Part shown: piece after piece, positions 1 to 11,455 of the stretch | Numbering within the stretch: the stretch's first letter is position 1 | Layout: every line of letters starts with the position of its first letter | Source: Camellia lanceoleosa | Taxonomy: Eukaryota > Streptophyta > Magnoliopsida > Ericales > Theaceae | Reading direction: 5' to 3' | Length of the DNA: 64,000 nt | Assembly: GCA_025200525.1 (NCBI GenBank) | Contig: CM045770.1 | Span: 80,737,847 to 80,801,846, forward strand | Position numbers and translations under genes: made by a program | Notes under the pieces: generated by a model | The model's database searches: none | What the model was told of the DNA's origin: nothing | Seen by the model: the letters and a program-made list of their open reading frames with translations, nothing else

Positions 1-156
1 ATTGTGTAAGAACGGACACTCAAACCACGCCAAATCGTGAGAGGGGTCCAAAACAACCGCCAGTGTGTACGCAACACAACCCGAGATAAATTCCAAACAC
101 GCCAAATCGCGTAAGGAACGGGAAAAGAGAGACACATAGGAGCAATCCGGTGTTAT

Positions 157-1143
157 GGAATGGTGTGAGCACGGGCGTATTCCAAATACTTTTAACCGGA
201 GGAATGGTGTGAGCACCGAACGTATTCCAAATACTTTTAACCGAGGAATGGTGTGAGCCTTTGGAACGTATTCCAAATACTTTTAACCGAGGAATGGTGT
301 GAGCACCGAACGTATTCCAAATACTTTTAACCCGAGGAATGGTGTGAGCACGAACGTATTCCAAATACTTTTAACCGAGGAATGGTGTGAGCCGGAACGT
401 ATTCCAAATACTTTTAACCGAGGAATGGTGTGAGCACCGGAACGTATTCCAAATACTTTTAACCGAGGAATGGTGTGAGCACCTTTGGGCGTATTCCAAA
501 TACTTTTAACCGGGGAATGGTGTGAGCACTGGAACGTATTCCAAATACTTTTAACCGGGGAATGGTGTGAGCACTGGAACGTATTCCAAATACTTTTAAC
601 CGAGGAATGGTGTGAGCACTGGAACGTATTCCAAATACTTTTAACCGAAGGAATGGTGTGAGCACTGGAACGTATTCCAAATACTTTTAACCGAGGAATG
701 GTGTGAGCACTGGAACGTATTCCAAATACTTTTAACCGAGGAATGGTGTGAGCACTGGAACGTATTCCAAATACTTTTAACCGAGGAATGGTGTGAGACC
801 GAACGTATTCCAAATACTTTTAACCGAGGAATGGTGTGAGCACTGGAACGTATTCCAAATACTTTTAACCGGAGAATGGTGTGAGCACTGGAACGTATTC
901 CAAATACTTTTAACCGAGGAATGGTGTGAGCACTGGAACGTATTCCAAATACTTTTAATCGAAGGAATGGTGTGAGCACTGGAACGTATTCCAAATACTT
1001 TTAACCGAGGAATGGTGTGAGCACTGGAACGTATTCCAAATACTTTTAACCGAGGAATGGTGTGAGCACTGGAACGTATTCCAAATACTTTTAACCGGAG
1101 GAATGGTGTGAGCACTGGAACGTATTCCAAATACTTTTAACCG
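157..1143. repeat. 45-bp tandem array, 22 monomers (unit 1)
   Basis: I count 22 starts of GGAATGGTGTGAG, spaced 42-47 bp. A monomer reads GGAATGGTGTGAGC, a variable joint (mostly ACTGGAACG), then GTATTCCAAATAC and TTTTAACCGA. TGGAACGTATTCCA is a small inverted repeat. Relative to the minus-strand gag the array lies downstream, a position where Tat/Ogre elements are known to carry tandem repeats (3' untranslated region). The open frames through it (HTIPRLKVFGIRS-type repeats) are an effect of the repeat and not a gene. Confidence 0.95.
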
Positions 1144-1147
1144 AGGA

Positions 1148-1470
1148 ATCTAACTTGTCGCACGCGCGAGGAAAAAGAATAATAGTCGCAAGTGAAAAGG
1201 TGCATAACAATGCAGGTGAAGTGCGCATAACAATGCAAGTAATGAGCATAACAATGATAGGCAAATGTGCATAACAATGCAACGAATGAGCATAGAGTGA
1301 TTGATACACAAAATGAGCAGAGTATGATAGACATACTAAAGGTGAACACAAAGTGTGATAGATGCACTATATGAACAAGTGTGATTGATACACTAAGTGA
1401 GAATGTGTGATAGATACACAAAAGTGAGAACGTGTGTGATTGATACACTAAAGTGAATAATCTCAAATGG
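1148..1470. repeat. Short-motif repeat block after the 45-bp array (unit 1)
   Basis: Two families of short degenerate repeats lie end to end. GCATAACAATG occurs about four times between 1200 and 1285, then tgtgatagatacac/tgtgattgatacac about five times between 1300 and 1455. The same block is at 14311-14630 in unit 2. No coding function is visible. Confidence 0.7.
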
Positions 1471-3761
1471 AACTTCTTTGAATGAACCGTACATACAATA
1501 TCGTGCATGACTAAGAAAGAAACTTGATAGGGACAATGCATTACAAGGCATGATGCTTAAGGAAAGCAAATAAATGGACAAAGCGGCGCTTTAGAAAGCA
1601 CCTCATAAGGTGAGTGGCGGTGAACCGCTCTATTCTGACGAGGATCTCCCCTCGTGTTCTTCGAACACTTACCTTCAACTCACAGTACAAAGGCTCTGGA
1701 ATGCTGACAAGGGACATCATCTGTATGTAAGAGCTACGGCTGCTACTTGTCTTCCTGATCATATTCACAACTTTCCTATTCTCCAACGGGGTGACAGACT
1801 AGGTTGGTTCAAGATCCGAATTGAGGTGCATACATGCTATCTCAACCTATGGGGCTTCCATACAGATTTCAAGCGAGGGCGCCTCTGGTATTTAAACCAG
1901 ACTCTAGTCTCGAAATCGAACCTTATGCGTTCTAGGCCACGGCCATTCGAACTCTAATTTCCACCGTCGCTTGGTCTCCTAGGAACTCATCGCAAACACG
2001 GCCAAGATGCCTCTGGTAGGGAATGGTACTCGGGAGAGCACTCGATCGCCATTCGCTTGAAGTAGACTTGATTTTGAGCTTGAGGTAGAGGCACACTCAT
2101 ACTTGAACATTGGCAAGACACGAAGAGGTACACACGAGTATAGTCTCGGAACTTCTTGAAGTTGGAACAAACTCGGATGCTCGACATTTTCCTCTTTTGC
2201 TTTTGCTGCGGCAAACGAAACTCATAACCAGATAGGTCTGGTTTCTTGTTTTCATATGACTGGGTTGAACCTGCGGTTTTATGAAAGAACAAGTTCTGCT
2301 TTTGCACAAATGTGGAGAACGGCACGACTTTGAGCACAAAACGATTTTTTGAAATTGAGAGTGAGCATAAGTTCTCAATCGGGTATTGAGCCTCTGTTGA
2401 ATCTGACACACTCTGACTCAACAAGAAAACAAAAGGCACATAACCTAGACACATCGAGTAACACTCGAGACGACTCAAAACAAGGATCGAGATAAAACAA
2501 AAGACACGACACTCGGGCGTGCACAGGAGCCCTGTTTCACGGTATGTTTCCCATCCTTTCTTATTTGTGATTCTCACATCACTCGGCCCTCAAGCTCTGT
2601 TTTTTCAAAAAGCCATTTTCTCACTTTTTCTCTCATCGCATCTCTCTATTCTTCAATCTCTCATTTTTCAATCCCTCCCAGGTGGTTGATGGATAAACAC
2701 AAGTTGTGGGCTCGTGCCTCTAGCATTCCGCTAGATTTTCTTTCTTCCGCTCACGGTGGTGAAGTCCTCCCACAGAGGGGTTGTGCTACAAATGGGTATG
2801 TAGCAAATCTGCGGTGACATCGGTCGATGATGCCTATTTGGGAGTTTGGGCGTGGCAGATCTGTCCAGATGAGGGAGTGTAATGTCTGGCCCCATTCCAG
2901 TTCATGCTTCGCACTTGGCTTGATACCTCATTGCTTGGAGGATGTGAGAGCTTTACGCCCTTTTCGTTAGCTTCGTTGTGCCCTCTTCCGTGCAGTAGAG
3001 CGCCCTTCTTAGCAAGTATGGTGCCCTTCGCAAATGCATTGGCTACGGGAAAAGACAGAACACCTTACTCAACTGTGCCCCTAGTTCATCATTTTGACCA
3101 TTTTTTATTTTTGAGCTTTCTCCTAAAAATTTTGACCAAAATGAGAGTTAGATTAACATGTTTGTTCGATTTTTGATTTGAAATCATGCAGTTCAGGCTA
3201 TGAGCAATCGAAAATTTTCCTTTTTGAGTCGAGGAAAAGGTCCAGTTTTGGAAAATGAAACAATTTTCGAGAAAATTAGTCAACCTCAGTAAAAATTCTC
3301 AAAAACTATTTTTGCAAACGGCCAATGCTCAACAAGCGCGGAACCTACTCTTGAGATGCACAACCTCAAATCTGGAGGAAAACTGCCCCTTGCTTGAGGA
3401 GGGTTGCATGGCAACGGAAAGTTGCCCCTTGTTTGAACGGCACCGCGGCGCGTTGAATGGCAACGGAAAGTTGCCCCTTGTTTGGATGACGCCGCAGCAC
3501 ACTATAATCAGTCCTCAAAGTGATGATGACAACCGAACTCTCAGATACAGAGAAGGCAAAGATGATCAAAACCATTACATGGACACAATCGAATTTGAAT
3601 CGTTTTACGGCTGGACTTCAGGATGAAGTTGCCTACGTATCCCAAACATGGGAATCAAGCCTTACGTAGTTCGGGGTTAAGGTACACTCGGGTATTTAAC
3701 CTCTCCTTTTTATGCTCTAACTTTTGCCAAGGCGCCTGTTGCAGGTTTTCAACCTTGCGAG
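1471..3761. other. Unassigned region of the 13-kb unit, no gene seen
   Basis: No open frame here resembles a known family. At 3400-3480 a ~60-bp segment is repeated, each copy containing the small hairpin GGCAAC-ggaaa-GTTGCC. The counterpart in unit 2 is 14631-16914. It lies downstream of gag on the minus strand, between the polypurine tract and the 45-bp array, and could be 3' untranslated region or LTR. Confidence 0.5.
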
Positions 3762-3901
3762 CCTTTTTCTTCTTTTTTTTTTTTTTCTTTCATTCTTTTC
3801 TTTTTTTTTCTTTTCTTCTTTTTTTGTTTGTTTTTTTTTTTTTTTTTTTCATTCTTTGCATTTTTTCTCTTTTTTCTTTTTTCGTTCTTTTCTTCGCTCT
3901 A
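3762..3901 (-). other. Long polypurine tract (minus strand)
   Basis: About 140 bases are almost pure pyrimidine on the plus strand (runs of T with single C), so polypurine on the minus strand, which is the sense strand of the unit's gag. A polypurine tract primes plus-strand synthesis next to the 3' LTR in LTR elements. This one is far longer than the usual 10-20 bases, so only part, or none, may act that way. No clear TG of an LTR start follows directly. Confidence 0.55.
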
Positions 3902-4320
3902 ACTTTTGCCAGGGACGCCCTTAGGGTTTTCTGACGAGCCTCTCGAAGGTAAAGTGTAACAAGTCCATGCCAAATGGTTTTGAGATTGGAGCCCTCTGTA
4001 TCCAAGAGAGTGGGCTGTTGTATTGATTTGCAGAAGGATCCACCTTTGACTCTTCGACCACATTGGACATTTTTTGCCCCTAGTTCAAGGAGTGCTTCTG
4101 ATCTAGCTTTGCAAGCTTCTTCTGATGAGGTCTGACCTTCTTGATCTAACTTTGGTGCCTCTCGTTCGAGGGCTGCTTTAAATCTGGCCACACAGGCCTC
4201 GCATTGTAGTTGACCGTTGAACCTTCTAAATTCAAGTTCAAGGTCTGGAAGCAAAAGGGGTTGAGTCTTGAGGTTGAGAGCGATCCTAGGCTGCACAATC
4301 TCAAGAGCGATTCCACACAT
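3790..4320 (-). CDS. Unassigned open frame running into the polypurine tract (unit 1)
   Basis: An open frame of 176 codons starts at an ATG at 4320 on the minus strand. The first ~100 residues have a mixed, protein-like composition with two Cys in a CEAC motif and an acidic/basic helical stretch. The last third is Lys/Arg-rich only because it reads through the polypurine tract. I do not recognise the protein. It lies ~740 bp downstream of gag, where protease would be expected, but no DTG/DSG motif is present. Bases 4076-4320 are identical in unit 2, so coding constraint cannot be judged. It may be chance. Confidence 0.25.
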   Translation of the reverse strand: MCGIALEIVQPRIALNLKTQPLLLPDLELEFRRFNGQLQCEACVARFKAALEREAPKLDQEGQTSSEEACKARSEALLELGAKNVQCGRRVKGGSFCKSIQQPTLLDTEGSNLKTIWHGLVTLYLREARQKTLRASLAKVRAKKRTKKEKREKMQRMKKKKKKTNKKRRKEKKRKE

Positions 4321-5056
4321 GTCTCGAGGACCGCATAAAACATTTTTGAAAGTTTTAAGAAAGCGACAAATCGCTCATGAAGATAGTGTAGAACGATCTG
4401 GATCAAGCCGTGGTCCTTCTCGATTACTCACATTAACAAGCATGATTTCAATCATTAAGGGCTTAGCACGCCTCTCTTTTCTCAATTTGATCAAAGTTTT
4501 GCAAATCGAGGAATTCCTCCCTCTTTGTTTTCACCGCAGTGTTCAAAAAGGTTTTGAAAAACTTAGGTCAATATAATGACTTCAAGGCACAAGAGAGCAG
4601 GTGGAATGCACTGCCATTTCATTCAGATCCCGGCACAACTAGCACACGGCAGAAGCAAATGTGAGAACGTGGAAATCACTGCTGTTTCATTCAAAATCTG
4701 TTGGCATAACTGGCTCCCTGACAGAAACAGACTCAAAACAAAACAAAAAGACAAACGCGAAACAAAATGGTGACGCTCGAGGTAACACCCCCGGAATCAC
4801 CCGACTCCTATACAACAGGACCGACTCGATACAACAAGACAGACCCACAACAAAAGAGACTGACTTAAAACAAAAAGACAGATTCAAAACAAAACAACAA
4901 AACTAGCCCAATACCGAAGTCAGAATGTACAAAACTAGCATTCACAAATGCTCAAAACAGTGCGTGTCATTCCCACGTCTGGAGTTAATCAAACGCCGCC
5001 CGCAGGTGGTTCATCCCTCGATCACATAGTCACCTTATCCCCCACAAGTTCACTGA
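4321..5056. other. Region between gag and the downstream open frame, no gene seen
   Basis: The stretch has repeated AAAACAAAA runs between 4730 and 4900 on the plus strand (T/G-rich on the gag sense strand) and no recognisable domain. If the element were complete, protease and RT would begin here on the minus strand, but no DSG, YXDD or HHCC motif is visible in any frame. Counterpart in unit 2: 17495-18203. Confidence 0.5.
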
Positions 5057-6457
5057 TCAAGTGCCGGTAGACTTTGCAGGACCTGGTGCAGCAATGACCC
5101 CTTTGTCAAACAGATCTTGTACATCATGGCGCAGACGAAAGCAACTGTCGGTGTCATGACCGGTTTGTTGATGGTAGGCACAGTATTTAGTCTGGTCATG
5201 CTTTGCAGGGATAGGATCGGGTAGGGGCCGTTGTTCCAACGGTTTCAAATGTCCTTCCCGGAGTAAGACCTCTAGAGCCTTTGACAGAGGCATATGAAGT
5301 GGAGTGAAAACCCTCTTGACTCGGGGTGGATATTTGGCCGTCTGTGAGCTACTTCCGGACGCACCGGTGAATGGAGTAGCCTTTTTTGATGTGGTAGTGG
5401 CAACCATGCCCACTTCAGAAGATCTCGCAGTTGCATCACTGCTGGTGGTCGTATTCGAACTGCGGGAAAACGCCCGCCTAGGCTGCTCTTTCTCTTGGTC
5501 AATAAGGCCCTGCTTCATGGCATCTTCGATCTGTACTCCCATCTCATGTAAATCTGAAAAGGTAGGGAAGGGGACCACGATCATTTTCTGCATTAGTTTG
5601 GGCTGGAGGTTGCGCACAACCATCCGTATTTGATCCTTATCTGTTGGTCTAATGGTCATCATTGAGGCTTTGGCCCTCCACCGGACCACGAATTCAGAGA
5701 AGCTCTCTTTAAGCTCCTGCCTTGTCGTCTCAAGATCACGGGTTGTGATCTTGATCTGGGTATTGTAGGAGTATTGCATCAAGGCCTCGGCCATCTCCTC
5801 CCAGCTTTGTTTCACTGAATCCTCCAATTTGGCGTACCAGGTGACCGCGATACCCGACAGGGTCCTGCCAAAAAGGGAGAGCTTCTGCAGTCTTGTCAAG
5901 CCCATCGGGCGTAGAACATCCGAAAACAAACTCAGGTGGACCATGGGATCTCCTGACCCATCAAAACGGTCGATGTGAGGCATCTTGAACTTGTCCGGCA
6001 GTGTCACAGCTGCGTTGGTGTACCCGTCCTCAATGTCCGGGATGGACTTGACTCCTTGGGATTTCTTAAACATTTTTCCAACTTACTCAGCTTCAGCGCT
6101 GTGGGGTCCGCTTCGAACTCAAAGAGAGAGTCCGGGGCATTGATAGGCATGGGTGCCTTGGATAGTTGTGGTAGAATCGGGGGCGGAGCTGGCCCCGTTG
6201 GAAGGCCTGTATCCTCTTGGGCATTTTGGACATTTGGAGTCTCCTCGGGTATCGGAACCCTTGGTGGGGGAGGAGCGATCTGGCAGATGCCCGACTTGTC
6301 TTTGTAGCTTGGTTATTAGCTCTGCCTGTTGGGCCATGATCACAGCCTGTTGCTTGGCGAATTCCGATTGGCGGACAGCATCTTGCTGCATGAGTTTCAT
6401 ACTTTCTTGCATCTGACGCATCATTGCCTCCATCCCTGATGTGTTCTGCTGATCCAT
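5057..6457 (-). pseudogene. Retrotransposon gag, Tat/Ogre type (unit 1), frame-broken
   Basis: Gag forms the virus-like particle of LTR retrotransposons. Reading from 6457, the N-terminal ~50 residues (MDQQNTSGMEAMMRQMQ) are Gln/Met-rich and probably helical. The frame is lost near 6300, and the main part is open again from 6073 to 5057 (338 codons). This part has the capsid core (HIDRFDGSGDPMVHLSLF, then VTWYAKLEDSV and SFSEFVVRWRAK) and ends with a knuckle-like CAYHQQTGHDTDSC, a C-x2-H-x4-H-x4-C variant as in Tat/Ogre/Athila gag. MFKKSQG at 6073 is probably internal: one base is missing in an A run just before it. No pol follows. Confidence 0.85.
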
Positions 6458-7343
6458 CTAACCGACTGGTATCTATCCCTGTAGTGGGCGAGACCTCGGC
6501 TTTGTTCCTTTGGTGGAGTGGATAAGAGCCTTGATCGATAGCTTCTTGAAATTTGGTGATGCTTGCTCGACTGGTCCTTTTCACCCTGCCTCTGATAAAG
6601 TAACACTGATTGCCCTTGAACTGAATCTCTGACCCGACAAAGTCTATCAACACAAGTCCAATGTACCCGGGGAATATCGAAGCCTTCTGAAGCTATAGTT
6701 CCGAGACTACCTAGCAAAAGAGAAAACCGACAGCATCTCAGCCTAATTTCACCAGAACAGATACGAACAAAACCGAATGAGTGTGCTCTCTACTGCATTG
6801 TGCCCCCAAAATTCGGCCTCAAATCTGATACCCTCGGGTAAACTGAATCCCGAAATCTCAATGGTGCAGTTGAACTGATGCCCAAACTCATAGACTGATA
6901 CATGCATTCCCTGTAGAGACGCACTCTAACAAGCACATAGCAGATAAGTGAGAGCCAAAACACCCCTATGTTGGGGTAGGGTTTCCCTGTCCTATTTTGT
7001 CAGGAGCTAGGGTTTCACTACGCACGCAGCGGCTTCAAACAACCTATAAACGGGTAAGCAACCTGTCCTAGTTTGGAATGGTCACTATGGATCCGAATAT
7101 GCACTAGGTCGAATGGTCAAAAGGGGTGCCCCGGTAAAACCGGGGTTTGTGTTCCCATACTGGCAGAGCCCGTAACCGATCAGCCTTATGGACATGCCTT
7201 GAACAGACAAGCCTCCGGCAAACCGCTCAGGAATAGCAGATGGCAAACACGGTGTCCTAGGCGCACCAATGCTATTGCAATGCAAAGAAACACACAAGTG
7301 TAGTCAAAACCGGATATCATGAGTTCGAGTCAAGTTCTCTAAA
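6458..7343 (-). other. 5' untranslated/leader region of the gag unit (unit 1)
   Basis: The region lies between possible primer-site remnants and the first gag ATG on the minus strand. A short open stretch at 6460-6655 (FVGSEIQFKGNQCYFIRG) reads like protein, but I do not recognise it. Tat/Ogre elements often have an extra open frame before gag, so this may be a remnant of one. The counterpart is 19572-20429. Confidence 0.4.
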
Positions 7344-7362
7344 TCCCCAGCAGAGTCGCGAA
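7344..7362 (-). other. Possible primer-binding-site remnant
   Basis: The minus strand reads TTCGCGACTCTGCTGGGGAT. It resembles the TGGCGACTC-type motif I recall after the 5' LTR of Tat/Ogre elements, with TGG changed to TTCG. A second, better TGGCGACTC core lies at about 7519-7529 (plus-strand gagtcgccac). In unit 2 the first site is at about 20432-20452 and is more degraded. Which core is the real primer site, and the exact LTR end, cannot be settled by eye. Confidence 0.35.
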
Positions 7363-9024
7363 TCAGAATAACGCCATGGGACCTCGCTACAGCTCGGACT
7401 CGATTTTTGTTGCGGTTCTCAATCTTGAACCAAAGAGTCCAAATCCGGCAAATCGTTTTGAAGGAAAACAGATTTTTTTGAAAAGAAGTGCCAAACATGG
7501 ACTGCTTTGCCAGATAACAGAGTCGCCACCTAAATATTTTAAAATGGGAAATTTAGGAAACCCTGACTCGGTGCCGAAAGGCCACGTGTCCGTCATCACC
7601 AAAGTTGGCTCGGGAACTTGGGTACGATTAGGGAAAGGTCACATCGTGAGCACCCCCTCTCGCCGGTCAAAGGCCTCTACTAACCATGATATCTGTTTTT
7701 GAAAACTTTGTATGCTTTTATTAGGTTATTAGCCTAGATTACTATGTGATGCTCGCAGCAAACAAGTATAGACTGGGCCGTCTGAATTGGAACAAAACAT
7801 TTCATGTTTGTTTGTTTGAAAATGGTGTGAAGGTGCTACCCGCAGGTAGGCTAAAATGCGGATTTACCACCCTCGGGTGGGCTTAGAAAACAGTGATGTT
7901 GCCACTATCTAGTGGGCTTAAAACAAACAGTCAATGCATTGTCCCAATTCAGATAACTCAACCTCCACCCACAGGCATTCAAGGCAGTTATATCACATAA
8001 GCACATAGCCTCATGGTAAGCATGCTATTCATGGCAACACTCACACGCATGCAAGGATGCTAAAGCATAAAAACTCACCGAGTACTCCAAGCCAAAACAG
8101 AAAACTGATTAGAAATCATGCATGAATCCTAAATATGCTGAAATGCCTAATGCAACACATGCAAAATGCAACTATAGCAGGCTCGGCTATTCTAAATATG
8201 GCATATGAGATGCAATAGCTATCAAGTACTCAACTTGTAACTGAAATACAATGCAGTTTGTATGGTGCGCCGAGCCCGGTGCATGCAAAACAAATGAATG
8301 ATGCAGACATGCTGTCATGCTGTATGCTAATTGAAATATGCCCTAATCTAACCAACATAAGCAGGTAAATAAAAGGGAGAAAGAAATGGGGGTTAGAAGA
8401 CATACATCATACTCACACACCCTTATTACAACATTGCCCTCGCAGAGGGTCGAATAAATATCTGATCAGAATAAATATACAAATTCTAATTAATTATCAA
8501 ATTAAACTAAGAAAGTCAGAATGGCGCCAGCCGCGGGGTCTGCTATGATGAATAGTGCCTGCTGGGCTGCCTCGGGCGGAAATCCAATGGGATGCCCCAA
8601 TTAGCCTCTATTTGCAGTATTTCTCGAAATGCGCATCGGACTCCGAAAAGTTGTTGGTCCTCGATTTTGCTGTAACAGAGAGCAGGAAAAGGGCATAGCA
8701 ATGTATTTCACAAATATATGCATGCCTCGATCCTCGTGCCACCAATCACGCATACCGATGCATGATGGCCGAGGAATCGGATTGCACAACTCGATATAGG
8801 ATGAATGCAGATGAATGCTACAACAAAACCTAACTCCATCATGGGTAATCCGGAGTGTCGGTGACTTGGGAATTGAGACACACTCCGTCACTCGGAGTAT
8901 GGAATGTACCTCGTTTCCCGTGCCCGGGCTAACGCCTATCCCGAACACGATGCAATATGCATGATATGCATGAAATGCAGTTAACATGTGACATGACATG
9001 CACAATGCTATGAAAATGAGTAAT
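7363..9024. other. LTR-like region, no gene seen (unit 1)
   Basis: This is probably U5 or 5' leader sequence if the unit is an LTR element, since it lies between the TATA box at 11456 and the primer-site region on the minus strand. Composition is AT-rich from 8050 to 8520 with many ATGCA motifs. Unit 2 (20453-22109) matches almost base for base between 8050 and 8500. Confidence 0.45.
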
Positions 9025-9462
9025 CTCGAAATACGTGCTGCAGACGCAAACCGAGATAATACATGAATGCAATCTAAGATACAACCTAGTATGCACAATT
9101 CGGATGAAAATGAGATGAAAATGAAACGCCTCGAAAAGCGTGCGCACGGGCACGCAAACCGAGGCGATGATGTGAAATGAGAAATCGGATAAAACCGAAG
9201 TGCCTCGAAATGCGTGCCCACGGGCACGTAAACCGAGGCGATGATGAAATGAAAAAAAACGGATAAAACTGAAGTGCCTCGAAATGCGCGCCCACAGGCA
9301 CGCAAACCGAGGCAATGATGAAATGGAAATCGGATACAACCGAAGTGCCTCGAAGTGCGTGCCCACGGACCGTGGCAAGACAATGATAAAATGAAAATCG
9401 GATACAACGAAGTGCCTCGAAGTGCGTGCCCGCACGCATAAGCCGAGGCAATGATCCTGGAA
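9025..9462. repeat. ~78-bp tandem array of hairpin-forming monomers (unit 1)
   Basis: Six monomers share the core TGCCTCG-aaat-GCGTGCCC-ac-GGGCACGC-aaac-CGAGGCA, so each can fold into a two-part hairpin (outer GCCTCG/CGAGGC, inner GTGCCC/GGGCAC). Between cores runs an AT-rich spacer (atgatgaaatgaaaatcggat). Later monomers lose part of the inner arm. The counterpart in unit 2 is 22110-22555. Confidence 0.85.
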
Positions 9463-10105
9463 TGAAATGACATACGGAATGCAAATTGGGCTTACGCCAA
9501 CATGAGAGGACCTCGGCCCACTCACATAATTGCCGTCGGATAAAAAAAGTGCCTCGAAATGCATGCACAGACGCATAAATCGAAAATGCATAAAATGGCA
9601 TACGGAATGCAAATTGGGCTTACGCCAACATGAGAGGACCTCGGCCACTCACATAATTTGCCGTCGGATAAAAATGAAGTGCCTCGAAATGCGTGCACAG
9701 AACGCATAACCGAGGCAATGGCATCTGAGCATGAAAATGCAAATTGGACTTACGCCAACATGAGAGGGCCTCAACCACACTCACATAAGGCGCCATCGGA
9801 TAAAAATGAAGTGCCTCGAAATCGTGCTGCAGACACGCAAACCGAGGCAATGGCATACAAGCATGAAAATGTAAATTGGGCTTACGCCAACATGAGAGGG
9901 CCTCAACCACACTCACATAAGCCGTCGGATAAAAATGAAGTGCCTCGAAATCGTGCACAGCACGCATAACCGAAACAATGGCATCTAAGCATGAAAGTGC
10001 AAATTGGGCTTACGCCAACATGAGAGGGCCTCAACCACACTCACATAGGCTGCCGTCGGGGTAAAAATGAAGTGCCTCGAAATCGTGCACAGCACATAAG
10101 CAAAC
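9463..10105. repeat. ~128-bp composite tandem array (unit 1)
   Basis: Five monomers start at the tract GCAAATTGGGCTTACGCC near 9481, 9609, 9739, 9871 and 9999. Each joins a new ~55-bp segment (cttacgccaacatgagagg, actcacata) to the CCTCGAAAT...CGAGGC hairpin core of the preceding array, so this array derives from the first by gaining a segment. Unit 2 counterpart: 22556-23215. Confidence 0.82.
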
Positions 10106-11180
10106 AAGGCTCTAAAGCACCAAAATGACATGCGAATGAGATGTAGCAAATGGCATAAGGAAGATGCAAAATTCAGCAACTAAGATAATGCAAAAACAGC
10201 CCCCAAATCATGATAAAATTGCAACCGATGCCCAAAATGCGATGAAATGCACCGAAATGGCCTCTGACCCTATTAAACATACTGAGAATATGGACATGGA
10301 ATGCAAAACAGTGGCAAGGCAGCCCTAAACTAGCATTTTATCAGCACAAAGCAAGGCCAAATAATGCTCACAAGTATGGAAACAAAAGCTTGCAAAAATA
10401 CGGTAAAGAGGGAATTACAAAGCAAGTGATATGTACAATGCTCAAACCCAAAAATCAGTTCTACAACATTGAAGATGGAAAAAAAATATGCACAAATTCA
10501 AGAGATGACAACCTCTAAATCAGTATGTATATATGCTAAACATAGTATGCAAAATAAGGGTCAAAAAGAGGGTTATAAAGAGAGGTATCATAATCAATGA
10601 CCAAACAACTTTAGACCCTTAATAAAACTTGAAGAATAGGCCAAAACAAGACACTTCCTAAGCCTGATGAAGGCCAGAAACAGAAGCTAGAATGGCCTAA
10701 ACAAACATGAAAATTTACGGAAAATTTGATGGATTTCAAAGGAAGTACCAAAAATATACACCAAATGTCTTAAGGACCTTAACAAAGCAAGACAAGGAGA
10801 CAAAAATAAGGCTATTTCTAAGCCTGATGAAGGCTGAAATCCGGATCCAAATAAGTCTAACAAAGCATGCAAAATAATGAACCAAAGAGAGGTCTTGAGA
10901 CAAGTAGTATATAGAAAATTCAAACAGCAAAATTTCCTTCTACAACATTGAAGAGGAGCCCAAAATATGCATATTTACAGTAGATGTCAGCCTCAAAATC
11001 AGAATACTCATGAGTCAAAGAAAGCTTGCAAAAACAATGGCATATGATGAGATATTGAAACAAGCATTAGATAGGGACCCCAAATGATGTTGAGACCTTA
11101 AACAAACATGAAGAACACCTCAAAATAGTGACATTTCCAGTTAATCTCGGAACTCAAAACCACAAGCAAATAGGTCTAAG
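10106..11180. repeat. A-rich region with diverged internal repeats (unit 1)
   Basis: Segments beginning CTACAACATTGAAGA (10471 and 10951) and CTAAGCCTGATGAAGGC (10658 and 10819) recur in diverged form, at spacings of about 480 and 160 bp. No coding frame fits. It lies downstream of the TATA box on the minus strand, so it is probably transcribed leader or LTR sequence. Counterpart: 23216-24290, almost identical. Confidence 0.55.
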
Positions 11181-11455
11181 AAATGAGCCAAAATAGGGCT
11201 AGAAAAGAGGGAAAGAGGACTTACCCTTGTAGACAACTTCTTGGCTGCCTTTTTCTTGAAGAATGGATGTTTCCTAGCTGCTGGAATTCTTCCCTTGCTG
11301 CTGGAAATGGTATGGTGATGATAGAGCTTGAAGATGATGAAGAAAATGGGACCAAACTTGGATATTTGAAGCTTGGAAATGGAGAGGGAGAGGAGAGGTG
11401 TGTATGGAGCTCTCAAAGGGTTTTTCTAACCCTTCCCCCAGCTGGAAGTTGCTGG

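Noticed and set aside
20..1130. Open frames of repeated HTIPRLKVFGIRSS-like peptides on the minus strand
   Set aside because: They are forced by the 45-bp repeat and occur in several frames; no start context or family supports a protein.
157..1143. CRISPR-like array
   Set aside because: Monomers abut without variable spacers, and the context is a plant retroelement.
3623..3934. Phe-rich hydrophobic protein on the plus strand
   Set aside because: It is a translation of the polypyrimidine tract.
3762..5057. Protease or RT downstream of gag in the 13-kb unit
   Set aside because: No DSG/DTG, YXDD, HHCC or DDE motif could be found in any frame of either unit.
8601..9967. Long Cys/His/Arg-rich minus-strand frames (RGHAFRGTS-type repeats)
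   Set aside because: They follow the hairpin arrays and have different frames in the two units; no domain is recognised.
11141..11416. A 91-codon minus-strand frame in the leader region as a gene
   Set aside because: It lies in a CT-rich leader just after the TATA box and shows no family resemblance.
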